Assembly: GCA_002869385.1 (NCBI GenBank)
Contig: PKTB01000021.1
Coordinates: forward strand, 124,001-188,000
DNA length: 64,000 nucleotides
Reading direction: 5' to 3'
From: Marinilabiliales bacterium
Lineage (GTDB): Bacteria; Bacteroidota; Bacteroidia; Bacteroidales; ML635J-15
Shown here: piece after piece, positions 38,166-47,887 of the stretch
Layout of the letters: each line of letters begins with the position of its first letter
Position numbering within the stretch: position 1 is the first letter of the stretch
The notes under the pieces: model-generated
What the model saw: the letters and a program-made list of their open reading frames with translations, nothing else
What the model was told of the DNA's origin: nothing
Database searches by the model: none
Position numbers and translations under genes: made by a program

Positions 38166-38192
38166 GAGATGTTATTAGCATCTCTTTTTTTT
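38166..38192 (+). terminator. Intrinsic terminator after pyrF
   Basis: GAGATG-TTATTAG-CATCTC is followed by a run of eight T. Confidence 0.75.
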
Positions 38193-38253
38193 CTGCCTTT
38201 TTGTCACAATATTTTATTAGCATGATATGTGTACAAAAGGAAAGTAAATTTAT

Positions 38254-38261
38254 TAACTTTG
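38254..38261 (+). promoter_or_regulatory. -7 element of the rhomboid operon
   Basis: TAACTTTG ends 3 bases before the ATG at 38265, implying a leaderless or nearly leaderless transcript for rhomboid - radical SAM - tatD - tcdA. Confidence 0.45.
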
Positions 38262-38264
38262 TGT

Positions 38265-38963
38265 ATGACTGAAATTACATATTCAAAAACAGAATTAAAG
38301 AAGATGTTACTTGCAACAGTAATTCCTTTAAGCTTTATATTTCTGTTTTGGATGATATACATTCTAGAAATTAGTTTAAATATCAGCTTATCAGAATATG
38401 GACTAAGACCAAGAGAAATTTAACAGTGGTTTGGTGTACTTACAATGCCATTTTTACATGGTGGTTTTGAACACATCATTGCTAATACAACTAGTTTTCT
38501 TGTTTTGGGCTCACTGCTCTTCTACTTTTATAATGATGATGCGATTCAAATTTTTATCTGGTCCTATGTTTTAAGCGGATTATTGACCTGGATAATTGGA
38601 AGATATAATATTCATATCGGAGCCAGCGCTATGATTTATGCATTTGCAGGTTACTTATTTACAGCAGGAGTTTTAAGTAAAAACATAAAACATATGGCAA
38701 TCGCCTTAGTTGTCGTTTTTCTATATGGTAGTATGATCTGGGGAATATTTCAAATGAACAATAATGTAAGCTGGGAAGGACACTTATCCGGTTTTGCAGT
38801 AGGGATTGGATTAGCATTTATGTATCGTCCGCCTAAACCAGTTGAATAATATTCTACTTTCTCTGAATTTGATGATGATTGGGATTGTACTGAAAATGAT
38901 GAAATTGAAATAAAATACTGGTACAATAAAGAAAACAAAGATACAGAACGAAAAAATGACTAA
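38265..38963 (+). pseudogene. Rhomboid-family intramembrane serine protease, interrupted by two in-frame TAA codons
   Basis: 233 codons if read through TAA at codon 53 (38421-38423) and codon 195 (38847-38849). Start chosen at ATG 38265 ('MTEITYSKTELKK'), just after a -7 element, rather than the track start at 38229. Family features: 'YGLRPREI' before stop 1, then 'MPFLHGGFEHIIANT' with the conserved His. The catalytic Ser lies in 'HIGASAMIYAF' and the catalytic His in 'WEGHLSGFAVG'. After stop 2 the frame continues with an acidic tail ('FSEFDDDWD' ... 'KYWYNKEN') typical of Bacteroidota rhomboids, ending in TAA 38961-38963 with an 8-bp overlap into the next gene. That overlap supports the full-length reading. 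Confidence 0.82.
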
Positions 38964-39894
38964 TACATTTAAAAATATGCCATGGAATGACTATTCGTCA
39001 TATATTAAAAGAACCTTTGGCCAAAGAGTTCAGAAGATTTCGGTAAATGCAGGATTTACGTGTCCAAATCGTGATGGTAAAATAAGTAAAGGAGCTTGTA
39101 TATACTGTACAAATAAAAGTTTCAGCCCTTTTTATTGTAATTCAGGAGCATCTGTAAGAGAACAGCTTGAAAAAGGCATCGCTTTTTTTAGCCCAAAATA
39201 CAAAACACAAAAATATCTTGCTTATTTTCAATCATTTACAAATACATACGGTGATATAGATTATTTAAAGAAACTATATTTAGAAGCTTTGTCTGTTGAA
39301 GGTGTTGAAGGTTTTGTAATTGCTACCCGACCAGACTGTATTGATGAAGACAAACTAATGATTATCAAAAATATCTCCAAAGGTAAGTACATAAGTATTG
39401 AATATGGTGCAGAATCAACTATTGATAAAACTCTTGTCTTTATAAATCGTGGGCATTCTTACCAACAGACAATTGATGCAGTTGAATTAACTGCAAAAAT
39501 AGGTATCAATACAGGTCTTCATATGATATTAGGCTTGCCAGGAGAAAATGAAGAAGACTTTTACCATCACGCAAAAGAGATATCAAAACTTCCTATCAAT
39601 ACTCTTAAAGTTCATCAAATGCAGGTTCTAAAAGAAACCAAACTTGCTCAGATCTATAATGAAAGTACTGAGTTGTTCTTTGATTTAAAGTTGGAGAATT
39701 ATATACTTGTTATTGTAAAGTTTTTAGAGTTTTTAAATCCTAATATTATTGTAGAAAGGTTCACGAGCGAATCCCCAAAAGATATGATAATTTATCCTGA
39801 TTGGAAGGGGAAAAAGAACTTTGAGATTAGTCATATGGTTATGGCTAAGATGAAGGAACTTGATACTTATCAGGGAAAAAGATTCGTAAAATGA
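38956..39894 (+). CDS. Radical SAM protein, YhcC/TIGR01212 family
   Basis: 312 aa, normal family length. The motif region 'CPNRDGKISKGACIYC' contains the unusual long spacing between the first and later cluster cysteines of this family, followed by 'SFSPFYC' and 'AYFQSFTNTYG'. 'HMILGLPGENEEDFY' and 'KVHQMQVLKETKLA' are typical HemN/Elp3-like barrel stretches. The physiological role of YhcC is not established. It overlaps the end of the full-length rhomboid frame by 8 bp, and its stop overlaps the tatD-like ATG (ATGA), so four genes form a tight operon. Confidence 0.88.
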   Translation: MTNTFKNMPWNDYSSYIKRTFGQRVQKISVNAGFTCPNRDGKISKGACIYCTNKSFSPFYCNSGASVREQLEKGIAFFSPKYKTQKYLAYFQSFTNTYGDIDYLKKLYLEALSVEGVEGFVIATRPDCIDEDKLMIIKNISKGKYISIEYGAESTIDKTLVFINRGHSYQQTIDAVELTAKIGINTGLHMILGLPGENEEDFYHHAKEISKLPINTLKVHQMQVLKETKLAQIYNESTELFFDLKLENYILVIVKFLEFLNPNIIVERFTSESPKDMIIYPDWKGKKNFEISHMVMAKMKELDTYQGKRFVK

Positions 39895-40526
39895 AACTTT
39901 TCAACCTACATACTCACAATCCTAATGAAGAATATGGTTTAATAAACCATATGCAAGGACTTTTTCTGAATGATGAGAAAAAATACTCTGTTTGAATTCA
40001 TCCATGGAATTATTCCGAGAACTGGAATAATCAAATAGGCCGCATAAAAGATTTAGCAAGATTAAATAATTTCGTCGCAATTGGGGAAACGGGGTTTGAT
40101 TCCAAATCACCAGTCTCTATAGAGGTTCAGAAAGATATTTTCAAAAAACATATTGTAATATCAGAGGAAACAAAAAAACCAATGATTATTCACTGTGTTA
40201 AATTCTTCAACGAGCTGATTCAACTAAAAAAAGAAGTAAAACCAAGACAAGCATTGATAATACATGGATTTAGAAGTAAAGTAAGCATAGCAGAGGATTT
40301 AATCAAACATGACTTTTATTTTTCACTAAACGAAGGTCTATTACAGGATCAAGATAAAGCAAAACAGCTACTCCTTACAATAGGATTAGAACACTTGTTT
40401 TTTGAAACTGATGACTTAAGTACAGATATCAAAAATATTTATAATTTTGCATCAAAAGTATTTGACATAAGCCTTGAAAAACTAAATCAAGAAATTGAAA
40501 AGAATCTAATAAAATGCAGAATCTAA
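39891..40526 (+). pseudogene. TatD-like metal-dependent hydrolase, interrupted by in-frame TGA
   Basis: 212 codons with TGA at codon 35 (39993-39995). The ATG at 39891 overlaps the upstream stop (ATGA). The frame reads 'MKLFNLHTHNP' with the HxH metal motif, then 'YSV*IHPWNYSENW' where the family normally has Gly (GIHPW). It continues 'AIGETGFDSKS' (Glu and Asp ligand region), 'MIIHCVKFF', 'IIHGFRSK' and 'LFFETDDLS'. The protein is somewhat short for TatD (about 250) but has the main blocks. TatD proteins are 3'-5' DNA exonucleases or related amidohydrolases. A hairpin 13 nt downstream of the TGA raises the question of selenocysteine, judged unlikely. Confidence 0.8.
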
Positions 40527-41233
40527 ACTGGCAGGAAAGAACAGAACTATTACTAGGCAAGGAAAAGCTAGCAAAGCTTCGCAATTCAAATGTTCTGATT
40601 TGCGGTTTAGGTGGTGTTGGAGGTGCTGCTGCTGAACAATTAGTAAGAGCAGGAATAGGAAATATCTGCATTGTTGATTCAGACACTATCTCTGTAACCA
40701 ATATCAATCGTCAGTTAATTGCAACTCATAATAATACAGGACAATTAAAAACAGAAGCATTTAAAGAAAGATTACTTTCCATAAACCCGGAACTTAATAT
40801 TGATGTAAGAAATCTCTTCCTTAGAGATGAAATTCTTGAAAGCATTTTACTTGAAGGATGGGATTATGTTGTTGATGCTATTGATACCTTATCTACAAAG
40901 ATTAATCTAATTAGAATTTGTTACGAAAATAAAATACCACTTATTAGTAGTATGGGATCAGGAGGAAAGTCTGACCCTTCTCAAGTTAAAGTAGCCGATA
41001 TTGACAAATCATATAATTGTAATCTTGCGAGAATTTTACGTAAGCGACTACATCGAATCGGAATCTACAAAGGTGTTGAAGTAGTATTTTCAAGTGAAAA
41101 AATTGACAAATCTGCTGTTATAGAGGAAGAAAGTCAAAACAAAAAATCAAATGTTGGTACAATCAGCTATATGCCTGTTGTTTTTGGTTGTAATTGTGCT
41201 TATGCCGTAATAAGAAAACTCATTGATTTATAA
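40514..41233 (+). CDS. tcdA: TcdA/CsdL-type E1-like ATP-dependent protein (tRNA t6A dehydratase family)
   Basis: 239 aa. E1/MoeB/ThiF fold: the nucleotide-binding 'VLICGLGGVGGAAAEQLVRA', 'IVDSDTISVTNINRQ' with the conserved Asn-Arg-Gln, and 'VDAIDTLSTKINLI'. 'SSMGSGGKSDPSQVKVADI' and 'LRKRLHRIGIYKGVEVVFS' match TcdA, which cyclises N6-threonylcarbamoyladenosine in tRNAs using ATP. Its start lies inside the end of the tatD-like gene. It is the last gene of the rhomboid operon, converging on the DUF5686 gene. Confidence 0.88.
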   Translation: MQNLNWQERTELLLGKEKLAKLRNSNVLICGLGGVGGAAAEQLVRAGIGNICIVDSDTISVTNINRQLIATHNNTGQLKTEAFKERLLSINPELNIDVRNLFLRDEILESILLEGWDYVVDAIDTLSTKINLIRICYENKIPLISSMGSGGKSDPSQVKVADIDKSYNCNLARILRKRLHRIGIYKGVEVVFSSEKIDKSAVIEEESQNKKSNVGTISYMPVVFGCNCAYAVIRKLIDL

Positions 41234-41286
41234 TAACTCCCGTCACCTTAAACATCCGTCACCGGTAACCGGTCATCAAACATTTG

Positions 41287-43821
41287 CTAATAATCCCAAC
41301 TTTTTTCCCTCTTATCGTAATGATTCAGAGAAAATTGGATAGTCGGTCTAGCTCTTGACATATTGGAGCCACCATATACGAAATATACCCCTACCCTAAA
41401 TCTTTGACGTTGAATTCTAAAGGTTCGTTCTATCCCAAAATAATAATCCAGATAATGATAATTTGTCTCTGCAACCCAGGTATAGTTAAAACCTGTTAGA
41501 GTATATAACTTAAGTTTTTTTACTAAAGGTATATTATTAACCAATGCTCCATTAAAATGATGTACAGCATGAGCTTCAAAAAACCAATCAGTAGTATAAA
41601 TAGTTGAATCTACCATTTGATTTTGCATTGGGGAAGAAAAGAACCAATTATCTCCTCGAGGGAATATTTTATAATTCTCGTAAAACATTTGATTTGTGTT
41701 AAGGAATTTTCCGGTTCCTATCTTAGCTGTAGTTGTACCAAATGTACTAATCTTAATCTTTTGCTGTACAGATGCTTCCAGAAAATCAAAGTCTACTTTG
41801 GAATTAAAAATATTTGGATAACCTTTAGTGTAAGACACTGAAATAGTCGGCCACTTGCTTCCTAATACCACTTTTCGGTATGGTTCCCTCATATATTTCT
41901 TAAATGGGACATACGAAATTGCTATTTTTGTTGTAACAAGATTATAAAGGTCAAACTCGCGTGGAACATTATCTTCCACCCAATTTTCAACTAAAGTTCC
42001 AAATTTATAATCTGATAATGAACTATGTTCTTTTAATGATGCAGAAACATTTAGGTATAATCCATTAATTAATTCTGTGCTATGACCAATATGAAAATAC
42101 TTTGCATCGACATAGTTGGAACGATCGATTAATCCAATAAATGACATATCTTGCTGTACAATATCCACTCCTCTTCCGACACTTAATGAAACCCGTGATA
42201 ATTTAAATGGATTATACAGATAGTTTATATAAATATTTCCTCTGATATCTTCGTTTCTGATACCATAATTCACATTACCAAAAAAGCTAAACCCGGTTTT
42301 ATTCTCAAACCCTTTATAGAACATAAAATACGGACCAAATCGAACACCTCCGACAGCAAATGGATCAGTTAAACCAACCAAACTATTAACCCAGATATGT
42401 CGCTTTTTGTCTCTATTAAAGAATCCAGGGCCCCAAAGGCCCAAATCTGCAAGTGTAACTTTATTATATGCCGCATCAATTGAATCGAGATATTCTTCAG
42501 ATGTAAAAATTGCTTCGATGCTGTCTTTAATAAATATTATCTCCTGCTCCTCTTCTGTTAATGGCTCAGGTCTGATGCTCTCCCAATATCCGGTATCCCT
42601 TTCGTAAGCTTCCTGAGTTGTTACTGCAAGTTCATTATTAAAATACTTCTTCGGGTATCCAACATTTAATTCAAAATCGTCATATTTCACAACAGTTTGA
42701 CCCGAAAACTCAGTTCTCCCCTCCTTAGTTTCATAATAAAACTCTTGCTTTGTGACCATCCATATAGAATCTTCAAATAATTCATACTCTTGCTTTACAC
42801 GAAAGTTGTCATAATACATTAAACCACCTTTGTCTATTGCTAAATCAACTCGACGAATTGCATAAGAACCAAAAATAATATCGATATAACCTTCAAAACT
42901 GGCATTACCTTTCTTACGTGGAGTAACTTTAATATGGTATATCATATTATCACCCTCGAACCATGTCTCTTCAAGTTTAAATTTATAAGTTAAAACAGAT
43001 GTTGTATTAAGTGGAGATACTAAAGGAAGTTCATTTAAGACATCAACACGCAAAAGGTTTTGATAAAAGTTAAATTCTGCTTCTGTAGTTGAAAGAAAAA
43101 ATAAATCGTAAGTCGATCCATATTTCTCGAAACCCGTTCTTATCTCTTTTCTGTTTTTAGGATATTGGTAATTGAGTTCAAGTTTTATCTCGGCCATATT
43201 CATGCTGTTAGCAAGACGCATTCTTTCGGCTTTTTGCTTTTGCAATTCCTGATTCTCAATTTCTGCAGGGTCAATCTCAATTTCATCAACTACATCATCC
43301 TCACGAATGTCTTCAATTTCTTCCTGCTCTTGTTCCTTTTCTCTTCTTCGCTTTTCTTTCTCAGATATATTTTCCTTTGCTTTTATATAAACCTGACATC
43401 TGTATGAGTTTACCTGTTTATTATTATCTTTTTTAGCATCAATTGCAAGATTGATAATCTCGTAGGCAGGATCACGACGCTTGGCTTTTACCTCTACCTG
43501 TTCTAATTGCATAACAGAATTATTGAGCCAGACATTTTTAACAACTTCCTTATCCTCAACAACAATTTTTATTACTCTTGTCTCATAGCCAATGGCGGAA
43601 ATGACCAGTTCATAATCTCCTTCTTCGATAAAACGAATGTAGTATCTCCCTTGCTCATCAGTTGTTGTACCAATATCTGTATGCTTTGCATAAATATTTA
43701 CATAAGGAATAGGAGCATTCTCACTGGAATAAACAAAACCACTAACTGACTGTGAGTTTAGAACAGTTGATATTCCTAGAAAAGCTAGAAATAAAATTAG
43801 TGGTTTTTGGTAACTTTTCAT
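41287..43821 (-). CDS. DUF5686 / CarboxypepD_reg-like outer-membrane protein
   Basis: 844 aa. A signal peptide ('PLILFLAFLGISTVLNSQ') precedes a carboxypeptidase-regulatory-like beta-sandwich (residues about 25-110: 'VSGFVYSSENAPIPYVNIYA', 'TTDEQGRYYI'). A charged Glu/Lys-rich coil (about 155-200) and a long DUF5686 region follow, ending in beta-strand-rich sequence that resembles an outer-membrane barrel. 'VYFVYGGSNMSRARPTIQFS' is near the end. DUF5686 proteins are common in Bacteroidota; their function is not known. A single gene with no internal stops. Confidence 0.85.
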   Translation of the reverse strand: MKSYQKPLILFLAFLGISTVLNSQSVSGFVYSSENAPIPYVNIYAKHTDIGTTTDEQGRYYIRFIEEGDYELVISAIGYETRVIKIVVEDKEVVKNVWLNNSVMQLEQVEVKAKRRDPAYEIINLAIDAKKDNNKQVNSYRCQVYIKAKENISEKEKRRREKEQEQEEIEDIREDDVVDEIEIDPAEIENQELQKQKAERMRLANSMNMAEIKLELNYQYPKNRKEIRTGFEKYGSTYDLFFLSTTEAEFNFYQNLLRVDVLNELPLVSPLNTTSVLTYKFKLEETWFEGDNMIYHIKVTPRKKGNASFEGYIDIIFGSYAIRRVDLAIDKGGLMYYDNFRVKQEYELFEDSIWMVTKQEFYYETKEGRTEFSGQTVVKYDDFELNVGYPKKYFNNELAVTTQEAYERDTGYWESIRPEPLTEEEQEIIFIKDSIEAIFTSEEYLDSIDAAYNKVTLADLGLWGPGFFNRDKKRHIWVNSLVGLTDPFAVGGVRFGPYFMFYKGFENKTGFSFFGNVNYGIRNEDIRGNIYINYLYNPFKLSRVSLSVGRGVDIVQQDMSFIGLIDRSNYVDAKYFHIGHSTELINGLYLNVSASLKEHSSLSDYKFGTLVENWVEDNVPREFDLYNLVTTKIAISYVPFKKYMREPYRKVVLGSKWPTISVSYTKGYPNIFNSKVDFDFLEASVQQKIKISTFGTTTAKIGTGKFLNTNQMFYENYKIFPRGDNWFFSSPMQNQMVDSTIYTTDWFFEAHAVHHFNGALVNNIPLVKKLKLYTLTGFNYTWVAETNYHYLDYYFGIERTFRIQRQRFRVGVYFVYGGSNMSRARPTIQFSLNHYDKREKSWDY

Positions 43822-43900
43822 TCAGTTTTATTTCTAAAACGACTTAAATTATTAACGGCAAACATACAACAATATTATACTATTTACATTATATGAGGAT

Positions 43901-43936
43901 AAAAAAATAGGAGATTAAATAACTTAATCTCCTATT
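43901..43936 (-). terminator. Intrinsic terminator after the T9SS repeat gene
   Basis: AATAGGAGATTAA / TTAATCTCCTATT form a 13-bp stem with a 5-nt loop; the minus strand continues in T7. Confidence 0.8.
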
Positions 43937-43983
43937 AAATTACTAATCAATATATTAGTTTAAGTCAGTTTTAAACCAATCAA

Positions 43984-46587
43984 TTAATACTTTACCAGCT
44001 TAATAAAAGAAACTTCATCTTGTTCCTTTACACAAACTAAATATATTCCCTGACTATAATTTGATATGTCGATTAAAAAATATTGGCTATTGCAATTAAA
44101 TTTATCAATTATTTCACCGTTTAAATTGCAAATAGAAATTTCCTTCTCCGAATAAGAGCCTGTGTTTAAAGTTGTTTTACCAAAAGTAGGATTTGGGAAC
44201 AATTCTAATTCTGATAGTCTATTTACCCAAGTTTGGCTTTGTGTTAATATTCCTTCTGACACATATGTTGTTAATACAGTTTCAGTAGTAATTGGAGGAT
44301 TTAGATCAAAATATATATGAGCTGTATTTCTCACTGAGGTATAATCAGGTAAGCCTTCTTTTGGTGATATTGAGTATTTTACAAAACCATGACTATTGGC
44401 TTCATCTGTTGTACTATCAGGTAAGTTTATATCCGGAAAAATAAAGGTCATAATACTGTTATCACTTAGTTCCCAGTTCATCTCATGACTATAAGCTAAA
44501 ACTTCAAAAGTTTCTAAATTAAGATTTGTGTCAATTGTATCTTTAAGAACGACTAAAGATGCTGTGTCATTCCCGGTATTTTGGAAGTGAATTGTATAAG
44601 TGAGTCTTTCACCATGCTGAAGATACCCCTCACTTCCTCGTCCAGCAGGTTCCACTAATTTCATATTGGGGTCATATGCTGCTGTAACAACCTGATTTAT
44701 TGTATCATAATTATTTCCAATTAAAATATCTTCGACATCCGGTTGAATATATGCGTTAGATTCTAAAATTGTTCCTATATATTCTACTCCGGGTACAGCT
44801 AAATCACACCTAATTGACACTTGATTCGTTGCCCCAACCGTTTCAGTCATCAAAGAAATAGTATTTTCATCCTGTGATAATGGATCTTGAGTACTATTCA
44901 GGTACTCTAAATTTGGGTCATGTTAAAAGCTAATTATCCCGGAATCATCTTGTGTACCTAAATTTTGATAAGTCAGCAAATAATATGTCATTGAATTTGC
45001 TCCTGAAGGAGAACCTGTTACAATCACTGACTCATCAACAATATTATTCAAAGCTTGAATCCCAAAATCATAACTTGAGCTATAATTTGCAGTTGCATCA
45101 ATAGGGTTTGGTGTTGTATTTATCAAATTATTCTGTAGAGAATATGAGACCTGATACGATCCGGGATTTGCAGTAAAAAAGTAGTAACCTTCATTATTTG
45201 TTATTGCATATTGTGGTCCTGGTTCTAATGTAATAATATGCCCATTAATTCCATTTTCATCGATATTAAAAATGCCATCTCCATTTTCATCATTAAACAT
45301 AAATCCTTGTATATTGGGCTCAATTAATCGCATAGCTTTAAAAATACTATTTCCAACGCTCATAGCACTACTATAAATACCATAAGTAGAAAGTAATGTA
45401 TATAATCCATCTTCATGTCTGATTATCTTATTAGAAACATCCCAATTTTCTACCCAACCATAAACTTCATCCCACAACATATTACCTGAACTATTTAGTT
45501 TAATAACCCAGACATCGCGCATTATTAGGTCAGTATCACATTCTCCCTGATTTGCAGCTATAACATACGAACCATCACTATTTTGAATAATTGAGCCTCC
45601 CTCATCAGGTAAATTAGTACCTATAGATTTTTCCCACTGAATCAGACCATTATAAGAGGATTTCACTATCCAAACTTCAGAAGTTATATTACTGCCCTCT
45701 GAGACATCTCCATCTGAACTACTGGTTGTAGCACATAAAGTATAGTTCCCACATATAGTTGCAATAACACTACCACCATAATCATAGCCTGAACCACCAA
45801 AACATTTAGACAAACTGAATTCTCCTGAACTATTTAGTTTTAAGAATAGCACATCTGGCGCACCATGATTACCAATAAAATCACCATCATTAGAATGTGT
45901 TGTACCAGTAACAATATAGGTTCCAACAATAGTTTCAACAAGGTCAGTAAAACTATCATCTTCACTACCACCATAGCAATTAATCCACTCTGTTTCGCCA
46001 TCTTCCGTTAACTTTACAATAAGTCCATCTGACGAACCCTGATTGCTTGGAATATCTCCATCTGTTGATTCTGTTCTTCCAACCAGTACAAGTCCATTAT
46101 CATCATCTAAAATCATAGAAGCACACACATCATCACCTGTACCTCCAATACATTTTTGCCATTCAATCTCTCCGATATTGGAAATTTTCATTACAAGCAT
46201 ATCACATGAGCCATGATTTCCAATAACATCATCCCCGTCAGAAAATGTAGTAGCAGCAATTACGTATCCACCATCAATAGTTTGAACAATTGCACTTCCA
46301 TAGTCATCATTGGTTCCTCCATAGTTCTTCTTCCACTGAACATTACCATTGATATCAAACTTTGTTACTAAAACATCATATTCACCATAAGTATCAAATA
46401 TTTCCTCATCTTCAGAATAAATGCTACTGCAAATAATAACTCCACCATCAGAAGTCGAACAAATATCGTCTGCGGATTCGTATGTTGAAGTCTCAGTAAC
46501 ATATTGCCAATCAATTGACAATTGACCAAGTGTTAGCTTAGTAATAAAGATAAATAATAAAGCAATGTAAAATTCTTTTCTTTTCAT
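43984..46587 (-). pseudogene. T9SS-sorted repeat beta-propeller protein with SdrD-like and DUF11-like domains, interrupted by in-frame TAA
   Basis: 868 codons joining track ORFs 44923-46587 and 43984-44853, with TAA at codon 555 (44923-44925). A signal peptide is followed by about six repeats of roughly 60 residues of the form 'GG..DD......DGGYV.A..T.S.DGD..GNHG..D..V.K....G...W.K' (about 45-395). An SdrD B-like segment ('GFMFNDENGDGIFNIDENGI') follows. A DUF11-like repeat ('HGERLTYTIHFQNTGNDTAS') and a T9SS type A domain ('LELFPNPTFGKTTLNTG') lie after the stop. Without read-through the protein would lose its sorting domain and could not be exported by T9SS. Likely a surface protein; function unknown. 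Confidence 0.8.
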
Positions 46588-46683
46588 AATCCAATGGGTT
46601 TAATGCTTAAAACAAACAGCATCCTAAATTTTCAATAAAATAAATAGGAAGCCATAAGTATAATCAATTAAGTTAAAAGAAGA

Positions 46684-46714
46684 CAAAAAAAAAGGAGACA
46701 ACGTTGTCTCCTTT
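46684..46714 (-). terminator. Intrinsic terminator after purC
   Basis: The perfect palindrome AAAGGAGACAA-CG-TTGTCTCCTTT is followed by a T9 run on the minus strand, 23 bases past the purC stop. Confidence 0.85.
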
Positions 46715-46736
46715 CAATTATTAAGATAAAAAATCA

Positions 46737-47678
46737 TTATTTGAGATAATCTGCAATATTATTATAAATCCTATCCTCTAAATCCTCGGAAGCAGCTTTT
46801 ACAAACTTTTCGCCGGTAATTTTTTCATATAGTTCAATATATCTTTCAGAAATTCCGTTAACAATTTCATCTGTCATTTCCGGTAAAGTCTCACCTTCCT
46901 GCCCTTTGAAATTGTTTTCCATTAACCATTCTCTTACAAATTCTTTTGAAAGCTGTCTTTGGTTTTCACCTTTATCAAATCTCTCCTGATAGGTATCTAA
47001 ATAGAAATATCTTGAAGAATCCGGTGTGTGAATTTCATCGATAAGATAAATTATTCCGCCTTTTTTACCGAATTCATATTTTGTATCAACTAAAATAAGA
47101 CCTTTTTCTTTTGCAATCTCTGTTCCTCTTTTGAAAAGTTCAAGTGAATATTTCTCTAACTGAACATATTCATCCTCGCTAACCAAACCTTGCTTAATAA
47201 TATCTTCTCTTGAGATATTCTCATCATGAAAACCCATTTCTGCTTTAGTAGTTGGTGTTAAAATAGGTTTCTAAAAAGCCTGATGTTCTTTCATACCGTC
47301 AGGAATTGGCACTCCGCAAATTTCGCGTGCTCCTTTTTTGTATTCTCTCCAAGAACTACCTGTAAGATAAGCGCGAACAATCATCTCGACTGGATAAGTC
47401 TCACAATGATGGCCCACTGTTACCATTGGATCCGGTGTTGCAATTTTCCAATTAGGAACAATATCAGCAGTAGCATCCAGAAATTTTGATGCAATCTGAT
47501 TTAAAACCTGTCCTTTGTAAGGAATACCTTTTGGAAGAACAACATCAAATGCTGAAATACGGTCAGTAACAACCATTACAAGATGCTCGTCATTAATGTT
47601 ATAAACATCTCTTACTTTTCCTTCATAAAGGCTTTTTTGATTACGAAACTCGAAATTAGTTTTAGTTACAGCTTTCAT
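46737..47678 (-). pseudogene. purC: Phosphoribosylaminoimidazole-succinocarboxamide synthase, interrupted by in-frame TAG
   Basis: 314 codons, the normal length of the long PurC form, with TAG at codon 136 (47271-47273). Before the stop: '[20 protein letters not shown]', '[18 protein letters not shown]' and '[15 protein letters not shown]'. Directly after it: '[13 protein letters not shown]' and '[11 protein letters not shown]', the family's next conserved block with no residue missing. The expected residue at the stop is Glu, Lys or Gln by the local pattern. PurC joins aspartate to CAIR in de novo purine synthesis and is normally indispensable without purine uptake. Either the stop is read through, the base is wrong, or this strain is a purine auxotroph. 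Confidence 0.9.
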
Positions 47679-47785
47679 TTTTTAGTGTTTATTTATAGTT
47701 TAATTTATTTTTCATTTGTTTTTGTCATATTCTTTGCATAAAACTGCAAAGAAATACGCCAAAAACTCTTATATTTTATTTGTTC

Positions 47786-47816
47786 CCCCTGACTGCGAAT
47801 AAATTCTTGTCAGGGG
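47786..47816 (-). other. 8-bp GC-rich inverted repeat between phoH and purC
   Basis: CCCCTGAC and GTCAGGGG pair across a 15-nt loop in the 210-bp gap after phoH and 108 bases upstream of purC. No clean T-run follows on the minus strand, so it may be a 5' leader structure of purC rather than a terminator. Confidence 0.4.
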
Positions 47817-47887
47817 TTACAAATATTAAACCCCTACTGGGTATTTTACTTTTTCTTATTCTTTATAATTATACTTATATTCACTCT

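Noticed and set aside
38229-38264. Start of the rhomboid gene at 38229
   Set aside because: The -7 element TAACTTTG at 38254-38261 lies downstream of that start, so the ATG at 38265 is more likely.
41236-41280. ACCGGTAACCGGT palindrome between tcdA and the DUF5686 gene as a terminator
   Set aside because: No T-run follows on either strand; it could be a binding site, but nothing supports a function.
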